From contig JAHWJV010000199.1 in assembly GCA_019348265.1 (NCBI GenBank), positions 1-6,730 of the forward strand: DNA of 6,730 bases, given 5' to 3'. Shown here piece after piece: positions 6,281-6,730 of the stretch; position 1 is the first letter of the stretch; every line of letters begins with the position of its first letter. The position numbers were made by a program, and so were the translations under genes. Source of the DNA: Gemmatimonadota bacterium (GTDB taxonomy: Bacteria > Gemmatimonadota > Gemmatimonadetes > Longimicrobiales > Longimicrobiaceae). Under the pieces are notes generated by a model. The model saw only the letters and a program-made list of their open reading frames with translations, did not search any database and was not told where the DNA came from.

Positions 6281-6553
6281 TCACGCGCTGGGCGGTCGGA
6301 CAGGCTCCCGCCGTGCCGGCCACGTCCCGGCGATGAAGCGCAGCGGGAATGCGGAATGCGAGGGTGCGGCGCCGGTCCGCCGCGCGAAGCCAGCGTCGCT
6401 CCGCTGCGGGCGCTGCAACTGCTCGTCGACCTCGTCTCTTTCGCGCAACTCATCGGCACTACGTCTGCCGCTGCGTTCGCACACACTCGCCATCCAGTGG
6501 TGCACGTGGATCTCCGCCACCGCCTCGTTTGCAGAACGGCCGCACTCAGTCAT
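6281..6553 (-). CDS. Doubtful small hypothetical protein
   Basis: This 90-residue frame opens with an ATG (MTECGRSANEAVAEIHVHHW) upstream of the YihY-type gene on the same strand, ending about 90 bp before it. The first 50 residues are acidic and helix-prone (SADELRERDEVDEQLQR), while the rest is Pro/Arg/Ala-rich. I recognise no family. No ribosome binding site is visible, and plus-strand frames overlap it. It may well be a chance open frame in GC-rich DNA. Confidence 0.2.
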   Translation of the reverse strand: MTECGRSANEAVAEIHVHHWMASVCERSGRRSADELRERDEVDEQLQRPQRSDAGFARRTGAAPSHSAFPLRFIAGTWPARREPVRPPSA

Positions 6554-6626
6554 CCGCGGGTGGTCCCGATCGGCTCACTATCCCTCCGCCGCCGCGTATG
6601 CGCTGACGGGCCGCAGCCCGCTCTCC

Positions 6627-6651
6627 GGGCGGACACGTCACCTGTCCGCCC
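6627..6651. repeat. Inverted repeat with a 9-bp stem
   Basis: GGGCGGACA (6627-6635) and TGTCCGCCC (6643-6651) are perfectly complementary around a 7-base loop, CGTCACC. No T run follows on either strand. It could be a weak terminator for a gene outside the window, or an operator-like dyad; it is not inside a supported gene. Confidence 0.6.
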
Positions 6652-6730
6652 CTCCTCCGATTCGTCGTCCTTGCGTTGCCGGCTCCGGCGCGGTTAACTC
6701 CGTGAATATCGCTCCGCTCGTGGGGTGCAA

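Larger units (their letters stand above)
6192..6730. other. Right-hand stretch without a confident gene
   Basis: About 540 bases upstream of the YihY-type gene hold only short competing frames on both strands, of which 6281-6553 on the minus strand is the least implausible. One clear inverted repeat lies at 6627-6651. The promoter of the YihY-type gene should lie here, but I cannot point to convincing -35/-10 elements. Confidence 0.5.

Overview
The window is GC-rich bacterial chromosomal DNA. Long spurious open frames lie opposite nearly every real gene, as expected at this base composition. The gene families (DUF389, MscS, GH15, DUF421, YihY/BrkB) are widespread chromosomal housekeeping or stress families. 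I see no transposase, integrase, phage gene, CRISPR array, tRNA or rRNA. A high-GC soil-type bacterium (for example Gemmatimonadota, Acidobacteriota or a deltaproteobacterial lineage) would fit, but nothing here fixes the phylum.

Layout. The left edge holds the 3' end of a plus-strand DUF389 membrane protein gene (1-475). A 211-bp spacer follows, with a possible nested RNA hairpin, then a small unrecognised plus-strand gene (687-1226) for a protein with two predicted membrane helices. This gene converges, across 22 bp, on a block of four minus-strand genes. Read in the direction of transcription (right to left), these are a YihY/BrkB-type membrane protein (6191-5373), a DUF421/YetF-type membrane protein (5209-4700), a family 15 glycoside hydrolase (4544-2737) and an MscS-type mechanosensitive channel (2427-1249). 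The right end (6192-6730) has no confident gene; it holds one doubtful small frame and a 9-bp stem inverted repeat.

The minus-strand genes are separated by 155-309 bp, so they may be several transcription units rather than a tight operon. Three of the four encode inner-membrane proteins. The fourth belongs to a family that releases glucose from alpha-glucosides, including trehalose in some bacteria. A shared role in osmotic or envelope stress is a reasonable inference but is not shown.

The points most worth checking are: (1) the GH15 gene is split by a one-base loss in a G5 tract, and adding one G restores a 602-residue protein that reads smoothly through the conserved junction; (2) a perfect 34-bp palindrome lies inside the YihY coding sequence; (3) a possible structured leader precedes the small two-helix protein. 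I found no convincing new multi-gene system.
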